Assembly (NCBI GenBank): GCA_030431475.1
Contig: JAUIJD010000038.1
Coordinates: 1-44,585, forward strand
Source of the DNA: Verrucomicrobiia bacterium
Lineage (GTDB): Bacteria; Verrucomicrobiota; Verrucomicrobiia; Verrucomicrobiales; Akkermansiaceae
Direction: 5' to 3'
DNA: 44,585 nucleotides
This document shows positions 17,701 to 26,052 of this stretch, piece after piece. A program made the position numbers and the translations under genes. Within the stretch, counting starts at the first letter, position 1; each line of letters begins with the position of its first letter. The notes below the pieces were generated by a model that was given only the letters and a program-made list of their open reading frames with translations, ran no database searches and had not been told where the DNA came from.

Positions 17701-19154
17701 AGCGTGCCGTGGTTGCCGTGGCGGCTGGCATCGATGGCGTCGCCCTCCAAACGATAGCGTGCCTGGAGTTCGGAAGCTCGGTAGGGGAGCGAGAACAGGG
17801 CGATCGACTGCGCCGGGACCGAGGCGGTGAAGGTGCGCGGAGTCGTGACGGTAGCCACGCCGGTGTCCTGACGAAACGTTCCGCCGTCATCGAGCCACTG
17901 GCGGTAGGCGACGGGGCCGGCGATCTCCCCGTTGAGAAGACGGAAATCGAAGTCGTTCCGCGCCTGGGCGGTAACGTTGAGCATCCAGACGTTCAGGGTG
18001 TCTCCCTGGAGGAAGGCCCGGGTCACCAGCGTGCCCGGAATCTCATTGTCGAGGGAACCAATCGGGTCGTCGATGGCAACCGGGGTGCTGTGGATGGTGC
18101 TGGTGGTGATCGCCTGCTCCAACTGCGGGCGGAACGCCGCGCCGTTGTCGTAGGACCACCAGCTGTAGCCGGTCATGCCGACCGAGATGCAGTCGAAGAT
18201 GGTCAGGAGCGTCAGCTCGCCCTGCTCGAGGAGGGTGTTCGATCCCTGACCGTTCCAGTGGACCTCGCTGTGCCAGGAGGGGCGTCCGAGCCCCTTGTTG
18301 ACCATGCTCTGGAGGTTTCCAAAGGGACGGTTGAAGGGGTAGTAGTGGCAACCGATGATGTCGAGCGACTCCGGGCCGTTCGGCCGGTCGAGGATATCAT
18401 CGACCTCGTCGGGTTCGGGATTAAAGGTCTCGGGGCCGATGACCAGCGGCATGGTGAAGGCGGCCGGGACCGTGACGACCGGGTCGGTCGCATGCGTGTT
18501 GTCGACCAGGTCCACGGTCCCGGTCAGTTGCGAGAGGCGGCGCAGCTCGGTGACGATCTCAGGGTGCTTGAGCGTCTCGGTCTTCGAGAAGGCGACGCCC
18601 TCGTTGTTGATGCCCAGCACCTCGAAAGTGAACGACTCCTCCTTGCGCACCAGGTCGTGTTCCCAGAAACGGAGGTAGTCGGCCAGCATGCGGGCATACT
18701 GCACGGAGTTCGTGCTGCCGTTCGTCTGCGTCCACCCGGGCATGCCGTTGTCGTCGGACTTCTTGCTGGCGAAGAACAGGACGTCGGGATTGACCCGGCG
18801 GGCGTTGCGCATCGCTTCGTAGACGCCCAGGCTTCCGGGCGAGCCGTCATCGACGTAGTAGGTCACGTCGATCTGGCCGGCGGCAGGGTGGGCGGGGCTG
18901 CTCGCCTCTCCCCAGACGCCAACGCGGAGAATGTTCATCCGGTCCTGAACGAAGAGCTCCTCCGCCCGGGCCGGGCCGAGGCCACTGATCCGGTTCTTCT
19001 GCTTGATGTCGTAGCCCCAGTGGGTGATCCGATCGCCACGGTTTTCGGGGTCGATCTCCACCGTGCCGTTGGCGGTGTCGGCCGGCGCGGAGAGAGGAAG
19101 ACCGGAAGCTCCGAGTGCCAGAATGCCTTTCAGCGTTCTCATCATGACTTCCAT
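14724..19154 (-). CDS. Large secreted multidomain glycosidase (clan GH-A-like) with LamG and repeated sandwich modules
   Basis: The 1476-residue protein has a signal-like N-terminus (to about residue 29). A TIM-barrel-type catalytic region (about 33-345) follows: N184-E185 in GINNEG is the likely acid/base and E297 in WHSEVHW the likely nucleophile, with SWWSYDNG on the next strand. This is the clan GH-A pattern; GH30 or a GH86-related family is possible but I cannot fix the family. A small beta domain (to ~458) is followed by a LamG/concanavalin-like domain (about 463-660). Next come another jelly-roll-like domain (about 672-880) and two copies of a ~230-residue module (891-1119 and 1124-1351: DSFxRxDST...CGFGVG...GRFDGS...GGTQ). 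It ends in an acidic DDDDLDG linker and a YLRR...FETSDDL module (1352-1476). The same modules occur in the neighbouring protease. It probably acts outside the cell, bound to insoluble glycan. Confidence 0.85.
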   Translation of the reverse strand: MEVMMRTLKGILALGASGLPLSAPADTANGTVEIDPENRGDRITHWGYDIKQKNRISGLGPARAEELFVQDRMNILRVGVWGEASSPAHPAAGQIDVTYYVDDGSPGSLGVYEAMRNARRVNPDVLFFASKKSDDNGMPGWTQTNGSTNSVQYARMLADYLRFWEHDLVRKEESFTFEVLGINNEGVAFSKTETLKHPEIVTELRRLSQLTGTVDLVDNTHATDPVVTVPAAFTMPLVIGPETFNPEPDEVDDILDRPNGPESLDIIGCHYYPFNRPFGNLQSMVNKGLGRPSWHSEVHWNGQGSNTLLEQGELTLLTIFDCISVGMTGYSWWSYDNGAAFRPQLEQAITTSTIHSTPVAIDDPIGSLDNEIPGTLVTRAFLQGDTLNVWMLNVTAQARNDFDFRLLNGEIAGPVAYRQWLDDGGTFRQDTGVATVTTPRTFTASVPAQSIALFSLPYRASELQARYRLEGDAIDASRHGNHGTLSGAPSFGPGRLDDALLLNGVDASVTIPKPVDEDFSIAFWVRPDGPSVISGGGTQWYQGAGLVDGEIAGVTSDFGVSLLGDRIAFGVGAPDTTLLSGPIATNGGWTHVAATRSSDSGGMRLFINGNLAAETTGPTGPRLAASELSIGSLLPGNAFVAGAIDEVRISSKVLGKGEILQLSRLAGPGAVVFHEDFEDESVGDNPALGGANIGGSYLFESGSADVRTNPESFGNVSARVLRGGNVASNSNAWTGFFGRAVEIDGMHLEFDFYSGADGSDDGDSVRVALVGSGGGERSTFIRNDRDGLIRLSGEDQTVTNFGPDAWQRFRGTFQAVAPGDYLLDWQLTNLETNETRGGTLPVDLTSSSFPDATRAEGVFLEIFDPSDADDYLGYLDNVTVTIPEPDGEALLTDSFERPDSTETGRSGAGTRGTFGPATYVEVELEPADTQVRAGRVYLAHRNGGASVLGLPSQNFVGPEILAAGGFRVSMEIADLGTLTDPDRFCGFGVGLSAEELAALDFDFGSANGPRGRFDGSVGGTADFYLDWTPNGGGAVQWFKESSTGGTQLTVPAPTGGVLSAEFRFDHFATGAPVDVTIFFNGVELASDSFAWSDSSANYLALSARQENGMAVDNLVIRPLSNALFADSFTRDDSTDLDASPSGMSGRHAPITYLEVEATDELTQVLSGGLHMAYGSNSSVVGLDHNFIDADILENGGFSVAMDINDLGTATDTDRWCGFGVGLTAAELSALAQDFNSSSGPCGRFDGSTPGVADCFVAWSPNDDGSIQLFQQATIGGTQTSVEAPTGGRLRAEFRCTSFTAGAPVEVTVFLDDLEVAQSVFNWSATDANFIALSCRQSDGMILDKLAIAPLPATDPYVVWAESFGLVGDPGDDDDLDGVINRHEYELVSDPLDPADRGQPTQLTRLDNEGELRATYLRRTDDPTLGYVFETSDDLDDWQPSSFTIVSSTDVAPGIREIVIAIPLGNDMRFVRQRSQP

Positions 19155-19277
19155 TTGTGGGGGACGGTTGGGATCGAAGTTGACTTCAGGATCGGCTTCC
19201 CAAATTCATTTTGCCGACCCGCGCACTGTTCCGGCGGCCTTGGGACGAGAGGGTTTGAGACGCCCCATGCGTGGCAG

Positions 19278-21911
19278 CTAGCCTCCTGCCCCCGGAAGCT
19301 GGAGTCGGACGAAGCCGCTCCCGGGCCCGATCGGAATCGCCACCGTGATCCGTTCGAAGCCGGGCGCGGCATCCTCGGGGTCCAACTCGACGTAGCCGGT
19401 GGCTTCCCATGAGCTGAGGTCGTCACAGGTCTCGACTTCGTAGATGAGCGCGGGGTCGTTGATACGTCGGAGATAGCTGAATTGCAGTTCGTCGCCGACA
19501 CGGAGGAAGGTCGGCTTGGTGGCCTTGATCGAGGGATCGTCGGGGCGGCCGTTGGAGACGTACTCGAGGAAATTGCTGTCGCCGTCGAGGTCGTCGTCAC
19601 CGTCCGGGCCGAGGGTCAGCTCGTAAAACTCCGCCCAGGTGTCGTAGCTGAGGGCAGGGAGCCGATCGACGAGCAGGTTGTCCACGGACATGCCGTCGCC
19701 GTCCTGACGGCAGCTTAGCGCGAGGTGGTTGGCATCGGTGTCGGACCAAGTGAAGCTGGTGGTGGTGATCTTCTCGCCATCGACATAGACGGTGACCTGG
19801 ACCGGCGTGCCGGCGCTGAAGCTGGTGACGTTGAAGACGGCTTCGAGCAGGGCGCCATCGCCGGCATCGACCGGGATCTGCGTGCCGCCGGTGTTCGCTT
19901 GCTGGAAGATTTGCACCGCGCCGCCTGCGTTCGGGGTCCAGCCGACGAAGAAGTCGGCCACGCCGGTTCTTGAGCCATCGAAAAGACCGCGCGGGCCGGC
20001 CGAGGTGCCGAAGTCGAGATCGAGCGCGGCGAGTTCGGCGGGGGAGATGCCGACGCCGAATCCGCACCAGCGGTTGTTGTCGGTGGCGCTGCCGAGGTTC
20101 TCGATCTCCATGGAAACGGAGAATCCGCCGTCGGCGAGGATCTGCGGGTCGGTGAAGTTGTGCGAGAGACCGATGACGCTCGCGTTGGGGCCGTCGGCAA
20201 GGCGCAGCGAGTTGGAGAGAATCTGCGAGAGCGACTCGTCGTTGGCGGCCGGGAGAGTGTCGCTCTCGGAGTAGCTGACGGCGCGCGAGGTGCCGGTCAT
20301 TCCCGCCGACTGGGCGTCGAGGTCGGTGCTGTCCGGGCGATCGAAGCTGTCGGCGAAGTGGTGGGACGGTGGGACGGGCAGCAGGTCCACGCTCAGGCCG
20401 TTCACCGTCATGCCATTGGCCTGCCGGCAACTGAGGGCGAGAAAGTTGGCGTTCGTCTCCGTCCAGGTGAAACTGGTGGTGGCGACTTCGCTGCCATCGA
20501 AGAAGACCGTGACGTTCACGGGTGAGCCCGCGGTAAAGCTCTCGAACTCGAACTCGGCCTCAAGCACCCCGCCCAGCGGTGCGCCCACGTCAATCTGGGT
20601 GCCGCCGACACTTGCCTCCGTGAACATTTGGATGGCACCACCATTGTTCGGAGTCCAGCCAAGGTAGAAGTCCGCAGCCCCGCTCTGCGACCCGTCGAAG
20701 CGGCCGCGCGGGCCGCTGTTGGAATTGAAGTCGAAGCCGAGGGCTCCCAGCTCCGCCGCGGAGTGCCCGACGCCGAATCCACAGTATCGATCCGGGTCAT
20801 CCAGCATTCCGAGGTCGGCGATCTCCATCGAGACGCGGAAGCCACCGCGTTCCAGAATGAATGCGTCAATGAAGTTGTGTCCATCCAGTCCCAGGGTGCT
20901 GGCATTGTTTCCATAGGCCATGTAGAGCCGGTTGTTTCGCACCTGGGTATGCGAAGCGGCATCCTCGAACTCGGAATAGGTGAGAGGCGCGGCGGGTCCC
21001 ACCATGCCTTCCGTACCCGCATCCGCATCCTCGCTCCCCTCACGGTTGAACGAATCCCCGAACAGAGAACTGGCAACCGGCCCGAAATCCTCATCGAAGT
21101 CGATGCCCGTGATCGTCTCGATCCACTCCCGGTGCTTTGAGACGCGCGATTCACGCAGGCCCAGCGGTGGTCCCACCGCGCCATAGGTGATGCCGCTCAC
21201 CCACCACTGGTGGTCGACATTCAGAAAAAACGGTCCTCCAGAATCGCCGGGGGCCGTTCCTCCCTCGTATTCCGTGTCCGGTGGAAACTTATCCACCGTG
21301 AAGTAGAGATAGTTGTCATTCCCCTCGTTGAAGCGATTTGTGACCGCCCGACGGATGTTGCCGCTGGTGCCGGAGCTGTCGATGCCACCATAGCCGACCT
21401 TGTGGCCGACCACGCCGCTCGTGAACTCATCGAAAGAAGCATAGGGAGGCACCCGCGGCACCCAGGCCGGGGCATCCGTCTCGAGCTTCACCAGCGCGAG
21501 GTCGGTGGAGCTGTCCGTCCGGTGCCACGCCACGCTATAGATGGAGGTCCGGGACGCCCCCTCCGACGGTTCGAACTGACACTGAATCTTGTCCTGCGGC
21601 GGATCCGAAGAAAACAGGTGTCGTGCCGTGAGCACCCACCCGTCGGCAATCAGCACCCCGGTGCCGGCGGTCGCCACACTGCCATTCGCGCGCCTCACAA
21701 GAATGCGGCAGGTCGAGCTGAAGTCCGGGTCGGACCACGCGAGATCAATCGTATCCTGCTCGGTGATTCCATTGTGCCAGGTGACGGCACCCGCACTGAG
21801 CGCGGAAAGGAGGAGCAAGCTGGCGGCGAGCCGAAACTTCCGTGGCACGGCACCAGGCAAGGTGGGAGGGCGTTGCGCGCTCATCGCGTTCGGGCAGAGG
21901 AAGGAGGTCAT
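19278..21911 (-). CDS. Secreted trypsin-like serine protease with two sandwich modules
   Basis: The 877-residue protein has an N-terminal extension and a hydrophobic signal near residues 27-42. A chymotrypsin-fold protease domain (about 50-270) follows, with the triad H98 (TARHLF), D137 (STDLALVKL) and S224 (APGDSGGP). Two copies of the ~230-residue DSF...CGFGVG...GRFDGS module (about 281-510 and 515-745) and the DDDLDG/YLRR C-terminal module (756-877) match those of the adjacent 1476-residue enzyme, so the two genes share parts by duplication. The start at 21911 is supported by an ATGA overlap with the upstream hydrolase stop; ATG codon 10 is an alternative. It might process neighbouring exported enzymes or digest glycoprotein; the sequence does not decide. 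Confidence 0.87.
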   Translation of the reverse strand: MTSFLCPNAMSAQRPPTLPGAVPRKFRLAASLLLLSALSAGAVTWHNGITEQDTIDLAWSDPDFSSTCRILVRRANGSVATAGTGVLIADGWVLTARHLFSSDPPQDKIQCQFEPSEGASRTSIYSVAWHRTDSSTDLALVKLETDAPAWVPRVPPYASFDEFTSGVVGHKVGYGGIDSSGTSGNIRRAVTNRFNEGNDNYLYFTVDKFPPDTEYEGGTAPGDSGGPFFLNVDHQWWVSGITYGAVGPPLGLRESRVSKHREWIETITGIDFDEDFGPVASSLFGDSFNREGSEDADAGTEGMVGPAAPLTYSEFEDAASHTQVRNNRLYMAYGNNASTLGLDGHNFIDAFILERGGFRVSMEIADLGMLDDPDRYCGFGVGHSAAELGALGFDFNSNSGPRGRFDGSQSGAADFYLGWTPNNGGAIQMFTEASVGGTQIDVGAPLGGVLEAEFEFESFTAGSPVNVTVFFDGSEVATTSFTWTETNANFLALSCRQANGMTVNGLSVDLLPVPPSHHFADSFDRPDSTDLDAQSAGMTGTSRAVSYSESDTLPAANDESLSQILSNSLRLADGPNASVIGLSHNFTDPQILADGGFSVSMEIENLGSATDNNRWCGFGVGISPAELAALDLDFGTSAGPRGLFDGSRTGVADFFVGWTPNAGGAVQIFQQANTGGTQIPVDAGDGALLEAVFNVTSFSAGTPVQVTVYVDGEKITTTSFTWSDTDANHLALSCRQDGDGMSVDNLLVDRLPALSYDTWAEFYELTLGPDGDDDLDGDSNFLEYVSNGRPDDPSIKATKPTFLRVGDELQFSYLRRINDPALIYEVETCDDLSSWEATGYVELDPEDAAPGFERITVAIPIGPGSGFVRLQLPGAGG

Positions 21912-23101
21912 CGTGTGGCTCTCGATTCGCGAAGCCAGGTCTTCGCGAAGGCGAGGTTCGCGGCCGGTCGCTCCGGGTCGGGGGAGACGGCGAAGCGGTC
22001 GATGAAGACGGGGTTCAGGCTCCAGGGGGTGGAGTCGCGACCGAGCCGGTGTCTGCCGGGCTTTCCCTGATGGTAGGCGTAGAAGGCATGGCGGACCCGA
22101 TGGGCGCGCATGAGCCGCACCGCTTCGTCGAGGAAATCCGGAACATACCAGGAGCGACTGCGGAGGAAGTCGTTGAACTCCTTTTCCGGGACCTGCTTGC
22201 GGGCGCAGGCATTGAGATATTCGCGGGTCGTGGTGTCGGGATCGAGATCGTATCTGCCGGTGAACTGCTTGCCCTCCGGAGTGTGGCCCAGCGGGTCTTC
22301 GAGGTTCCGCTTGTAGCGCCAGATGAGCGAGAACTCGGTGACGACGAAGGGTTTTCCGGGAACCCGGGCATCCATGAACTCAAGGGCATCGGAAAAGTCC
22401 TCGAGATCATCGCCGTGCATGTGGAAGTTCACGAAGTCGATCTGGTCGTTGGCCGAAAGCCAGGGGAGGAGGGCCTTGGTGGCAGGCGCGTTGCGCTTGT
22501 CGTCGGTTTCCATGCGGGTGAAGCCACCGCAGCTCAGCGGGAGCGGCGAGCTGCCGTCCGACGCGGTCGGCGCGGTCGCCCGGACATGGGCAGTCAGCCT
22601 TTTCAGGAAGCGGACCATGGGGATCTCCCCGTCGGGGCCGGGCACCATGTCGGCCTTCATGGTGTCGATGAAGATCTCGTTGATCAGTAGCAGCAGGTCG
22701 GGCTTGCCGTGTTCGATGACATCCAGCGCCCACTGGAAACAGGCGTCCTCCTGCTCGGATCCGGGAGCGGGAACGCGGGTTTTGGTGTCCTTGAAGTCCC
22801 ATTTCAGGGTCAGCGCGATCTTGCGTCCGCTCTCGCGTGCTTCGTGAAAGGTCTGCAAACGGCGGTCGCTTTCGAGCCGCCGCGGGCCGCCGACGAACTC
22901 GGTGGCTGGCAGGAATCCACGGATCCACTCGGTCTCGCCGGCGTCGAGGCGGAACACCTCGGCATGATGGAGAGACTCGTTGAAGTTGGCCCCCAGGGTG
23001 AACGGCTTGTCGGAGTCGTCCGCGGCGGCGGTGGAGATCAGTGCGCAGACGATGGCCGCGCACGATGAGACCGCTCGGAGGACAGATGGACGGGGTGGCA
23101 T
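21908..23101 (-). CDS. Secreted TIM-barrel glycoside hydrolase-like protein (clan GH-A-type)
   Basis: I start at the ATG at 23101, 10 bp after the GH2-GH43-like gene stop; the open frame continues upstream only as a shadow. The 397-residue product has a signal peptide (cut near TAAA, residue 27). A barrel-like pattern follows: ALTLKWDFKD, LLLLINEIF with N141-E142, DFVNFHMHGDD, and FVVTEFSLIW with E256. An NE on strand 4 and an E on strand 7 are the usual acid/base and nucleophile of clan GH-A. I cannot place it in a numbered family, and loss of catalysis is not excluded. The stop overlaps the protease start as ATGA, indicating translational coupling. The context suggests a role in breakdown of the same polysaccharide. 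Confidence 0.72.
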   Translation of the reverse strand: MPPRPSVLRAVSSCAAIVCALISTAAADDSDKPFTLGANFNESLHHAEVFRLDAGETEWIRGFLPATEFVGGPRRLESDRRLQTFHEARESGRKIALTLKWDFKDTKTRVPAPGSEQEDACFQWALDVIEHGKPDLLLLINEIFIDTMKADMVPGPDGEIPMVRFLKRLTAHVRATAPTASDGSSPLPLSCGGFTRMETDDKRNAPATKALLPWLSANDQIDFVNFHMHGDDLEDFSDALEFMDARVPGKPFVVTEFSLIWRYKRNLEDPLGHTPEGKQFTGRYDLDPDTTTREYLNACARKQVPEKEFNDFLRSRSWYVPDFLDEAVRLMRAHRVRHAFYAYHQGKPGRHRLGRDSTPWSLNPVFIDRFAVSPDPERPAANLAFAKTWLRESRATR

Positions 23102-23111
23102 GATGGGCGGC

Positions 23112-26033
23112 TCAGAGATCGAAGTCCTGCGCCTCGTCCGGGCCGGGATGGGCGTAGAGCGGGTCCTTCGCGCGGATGTACACCTCGCCGTCGTCGAGTA
23201 GCTTGACCTCGAGCGGGACGATGGTGGTGCCGCGGTGGTTGATGGTCTGGGCGGTCGCGGAAAGGTCGCGGTCGCGGATGCCTTCGGTGTCGAGCGGCGG
23301 GACGTTGGCGTTGAAGAACGCGGTGCACCACCATTTGCCGTCGCGGGTCTGGAAGGGGGTGCCGTGGCCGAGGAAGCGGCCGGCGAATTTGCGAGGCCCG
23401 TATTCCCCGTCCACCTTGTCCGAGGTGCAGTAGTAGAGGTTGTAGGATCCCTGGCGGCCCTTGTCGGTGGACCAGGCGGTGCCGAGGTGGACATATTTGT
23501 CGCCGACCTTGAGCATGGTCGCGCCCTCGTGACCGATCACGCGGAGGCTCTTGGAGGGATCCTTCGGGTTCGGCCGGGTGCTCGAGGGATCAATGCGGGT
23601 CTTGGGGCCGGTGAACTTCGTGAAGTCGTCCGACAGCGGCTGAACGACGGTGTTCTCCGACAGCACCCACCAGTGGTCGCCGTCGTGATAGAGCGAGGGG
23701 TCGTGATGGCCGGCGAAGTCCGCGCCCATGGGGAAGGTCCAGGGGCCCTTGAGTTCGGGGCCGGCGGACAGGGCGAGGTTGGACTTTTGCTTCGGGCAGT
23801 GGACGACGGCCCAGCGCTTCATTTCCGGGATCCAGTGAACTTCGGGCGCCCAGATGTGCTTGCCGGGATTCTTCTGCGGGCTGTCCTTCAGTGTGAAGGG
23901 GGTGCCGAGGGATTCCCAGTCGATGAGATCCTTGCTCTTCCAGACCCGGATGGTGTTGCCGACGGCGGACTTGGCGCCGAGGCCGACGTTGTAGGGATCG
24001 GTCTCCTCGCGGGGATCCTCGTCATTGATGGTGGTGCCGGTGAGATAGTACATATCATCGGGACCGCGGGTGATGTAGGGATCGCGAATCCAGCCTTCCT
24101 TGATGTAGAGGGCGCGGTCGTGCGACTCGAGACCGGCCTCGATTTCGTCGCGCGACATGGCGGGCCGGACCGGATGCTTGCCGATGTCCGGGATGTTCAT
24201 GCCGGTGGGCATGGCGGGAGGGGCCATCACGCCGCTTTCATCGAGGAGCTTCTTGAGCCGCTGCGGCGGGAGCTTCTGAACCTTCCGGTCGTAGGTGATG
24301 AGTCCGTTGATCTCGCCCTCGACGTCGGTGGTCTGGGTGTAGATGCCGCCGGCGATGCCCTGGTCCTTGAGTTCGGCGAGCTTCGTCAGCGAGGTCTTGT
24401 AGCGCCGGATCCACTCCTGTTTGTTCTTCGGCAGGCCGCCGTAGCCCCAGTTGCGTTTCTTGGGATCCCAGAGGTGGTCGGGGACGGGAAAGCCGTGGCC
24501 GCCGAACTCGCCCATGACCTTGACGAAGCCGTCGAAGCGGCCGCCCTCACCCTGCTGGAAGGGGAAGCCGGGATGGGGGTACTTGTGGGCATCGACGATG
24601 TGGCCGACCGGGAAGAAGTTTCCGCCGGAGGCGATGTTGATCTGGCGGGTGGGATCGTAGTCGACGATCCACTTGCCGACTTTCACGGTGCGGTGCTGGC
24701 CCCAGCGTTCGTTGAAGGGGACCCACTGGACGATGCAGGGGTGGTTGTGGAGGGAATCGACCATGCCCTTCAGCTCCTTCATCCACTGCTCGTGGGCGTC
24801 GTCGGGCCAGGTGGCTTCGGGTGGGTTCGGCGCGAGGCGGGGCCACTTCGGGCTCGAGTTCTTGAACTTGTTGCCGCCGGTGCCGGACGAGACCTGGTCC
24901 TGCCACATCAGCATGCCGAGGCGGTCGCAGTGGTAGTAATAGCGGCGCGGTTCGATCTTGATGTGCTTGCGGATGGTGTTGAAACCGGCGGCCTTGAGAA
25001 ACTCGATGTCGGACTTCATCGCGGCGTCGGAGGGCGGGGTGAGGAGGCCGTCGGGCCACCAGCCTTGGTCGAGGGTGCCCCAGTGGAAGAGGAACTCGCC
25101 GTTGAGGGTGAAGCGGAGGTTGCCGAGGGCGTCGGCCTTGACGCCGGTCTCGCGGAGGCCGACGTAGGACTTCACGGAGTCGTCGCCGTACGTGATCTCG
25201 AGGTCGTAGAGAGTGGGGGAGTCCGGTGACCAGAGCTTGGGATCGGAAATCTTCAGCGTGAGGGTGTCGGCGGGTTTGCCGGAGGTGGTCGCGACTTCCT
25301 TGCCGTCGAGCAGGGCGGTGACCTTGATGTCGGTGCCGGCGTCGCCGCGGGTTTCGAAGTCGAGGGTGACGGTGCCGTCGATGGCCGGGACGATCTTGAC
25401 GGACTCAAGCGAGGAGGCGGGCACGGTTTCCATCCACACCGTCTGCCAGATGCCGGAGACGGGCGTGTACCAGATGCCGCCGGGCTCGCTGACCTGCTTG
25501 CCGTGGAGTTGCCACTCGGTGTCGGTGGCGTCGGTGACCTTCACGGTGAGCGTGTTGTCGCCGTCCTTGAGCGCATCGGTGATGTCGAAGGAAAAGGGCA
25601 GGTTGCCGCCGGTGTGGGAGCCGACCTCGGTGCCGTTGATCCAAACGGTGGACTGGTGGTCGACGGCTTCGAAATGAAGGAGAGTGCGATCGTTCTCGCC
25701 GGAGGCGGGAGAGGAGAAGGTGCGGCGATACCAGATGGCATCCTCGGGTGTAATGCGCTTCTTCACACCCGAGAGGGCGGACTCCACGCAGAAGGGGACG
25801 AGGATCTCGCCCTGCCAGTCGGAAGGGGCTTCGGCGATGGATTTACTGGAAATGGCGTAGTTCCAGAGGCCGTTGAGGTTGGTCCACTGGTCGCGCTCGA
25901 ACGCGGGGCGGGGATACTCCTTCCAGACTGCGTCGGGCGCGAGCTTCTCACCCCATTCGGTGAGCATCGAGTCGGGGGCGGGCTCCCAGGCGAGGGCGGA
26001 TCCGGCAAGGGCGAGGAGGAGGATGGGTTTCAT
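23112..26033 (-). CDS. Two-enzyme fusion: GH2 (beta-galactosidase-like) and GH43-like beta-propeller, secreted
   Basis: The 973-residue protein begins with a signal peptide (MKPILLLALAGSALA). Residues ~30-600 follow GH2 architecture: sugar-binding jelly roll (NGLWNYAI...WYRRTF), immunoglobulin-like domain (~205-295) and TIM barrel. The acid/base is N441-E442 (PFNERWGQ) and the nucleophile E509 (VMGEFGGHG). Residues ~640-960 form a five-bladed-propeller region like GH43: D651 in WIRDPYI, D778 in GHHDPSLYHDGDHW and E836 in GHEGATML are placed as the base, pKa modulator and acid. Both sites look intact. GH2 enzymes remove terminal beta-galactose, beta-glucuronate or beta-mannose; GH43-type domains often remove arabinose, xylose or galactose. 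The pairing suggests one protein trims two adjacent linkages. It lies 19 bp after a sulfatase and 10 bp before the GH-A-like gene. Confidence 0.9.
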   Translation of the reverse strand: MKPILLLALAGSALAWEPAPDSMLTEWGEKLAPDAVWKEYPRPAFERDQWTNLNGLWNYAISSKSIAEAPSDWQGEILVPFCVESALSGVKKRITPEDAIWYRRTFSSPASGENDRTLLHFEAVDHQSTVWINGTEVGSHTGGNLPFSFDITDALKDGDNTLTVKVTDATDTEWQLHGKQVSEPGGIWYTPVSGIWQTVWMETVPASSLESVKIVPAIDGTVTLDFETRGDAGTDIKVTALLDGKEVATTSGKPADTLTLKISDPKLWSPDSPTLYDLEITYGDDSVKSYVGLRETGVKADALGNLRFTLNGEFLFHWGTLDQGWWPDGLLTPPSDAAMKSDIEFLKAAGFNTIRKHIKIEPRRYYYHCDRLGMLMWQDQVSSGTGGNKFKNSSPKWPRLAPNPPEATWPDDAHEQWMKELKGMVDSLHNHPCIVQWVPFNERWGQHRTVKVGKWIVDYDPTRQINIASGGNFFPVGHIVDAHKYPHPGFPFQQGEGGRFDGFVKVMGEFGGHGFPVPDHLWDPKKRNWGYGGLPKNKQEWIRRYKTSLTKLAELKDQGIAGGIYTQTTDVEGEINGLITYDRKVQKLPPQRLKKLLDESGVMAPPAMPTGMNIPDIGKHPVRPAMSRDEIEAGLESHDRALYIKEGWIRDPYITRGPDDMYYLTGTTINDEDPREETDPYNVGLGAKSAVGNTIRVWKSKDLIDWESLGTPFTLKDSPQKNPGKHIWAPEVHWIPEMKRWAVVHCPKQKSNLALSAGPELKGPWTFPMGADFAGHHDPSLYHDGDHWWVLSENTVVQPLSDDFTKFTGPKTRIDPSSTRPNPKDPSKSLRVIGHEGATMLKVGDKYVHLGTAWSTDKGRQGSYNLYYCTSDKVDGEYGPRKFAGRFLGHGTPFQTRDGKWWCTAFFNANVPPLDTEGIRDRDLSATAQTINHRGTTIVPLEVKLLDDGEVYIRAKDPLYAHPGPDEAQDFDL

Positions 26034-26052
26034 GACAGGGGATGGAGACGGT

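Noticed and set aside
16335-19412. A 1025-codon open frame opposite the multidomain glycosidase
   Set aside because: Same shadow pattern; no recognisable domain, start or context.
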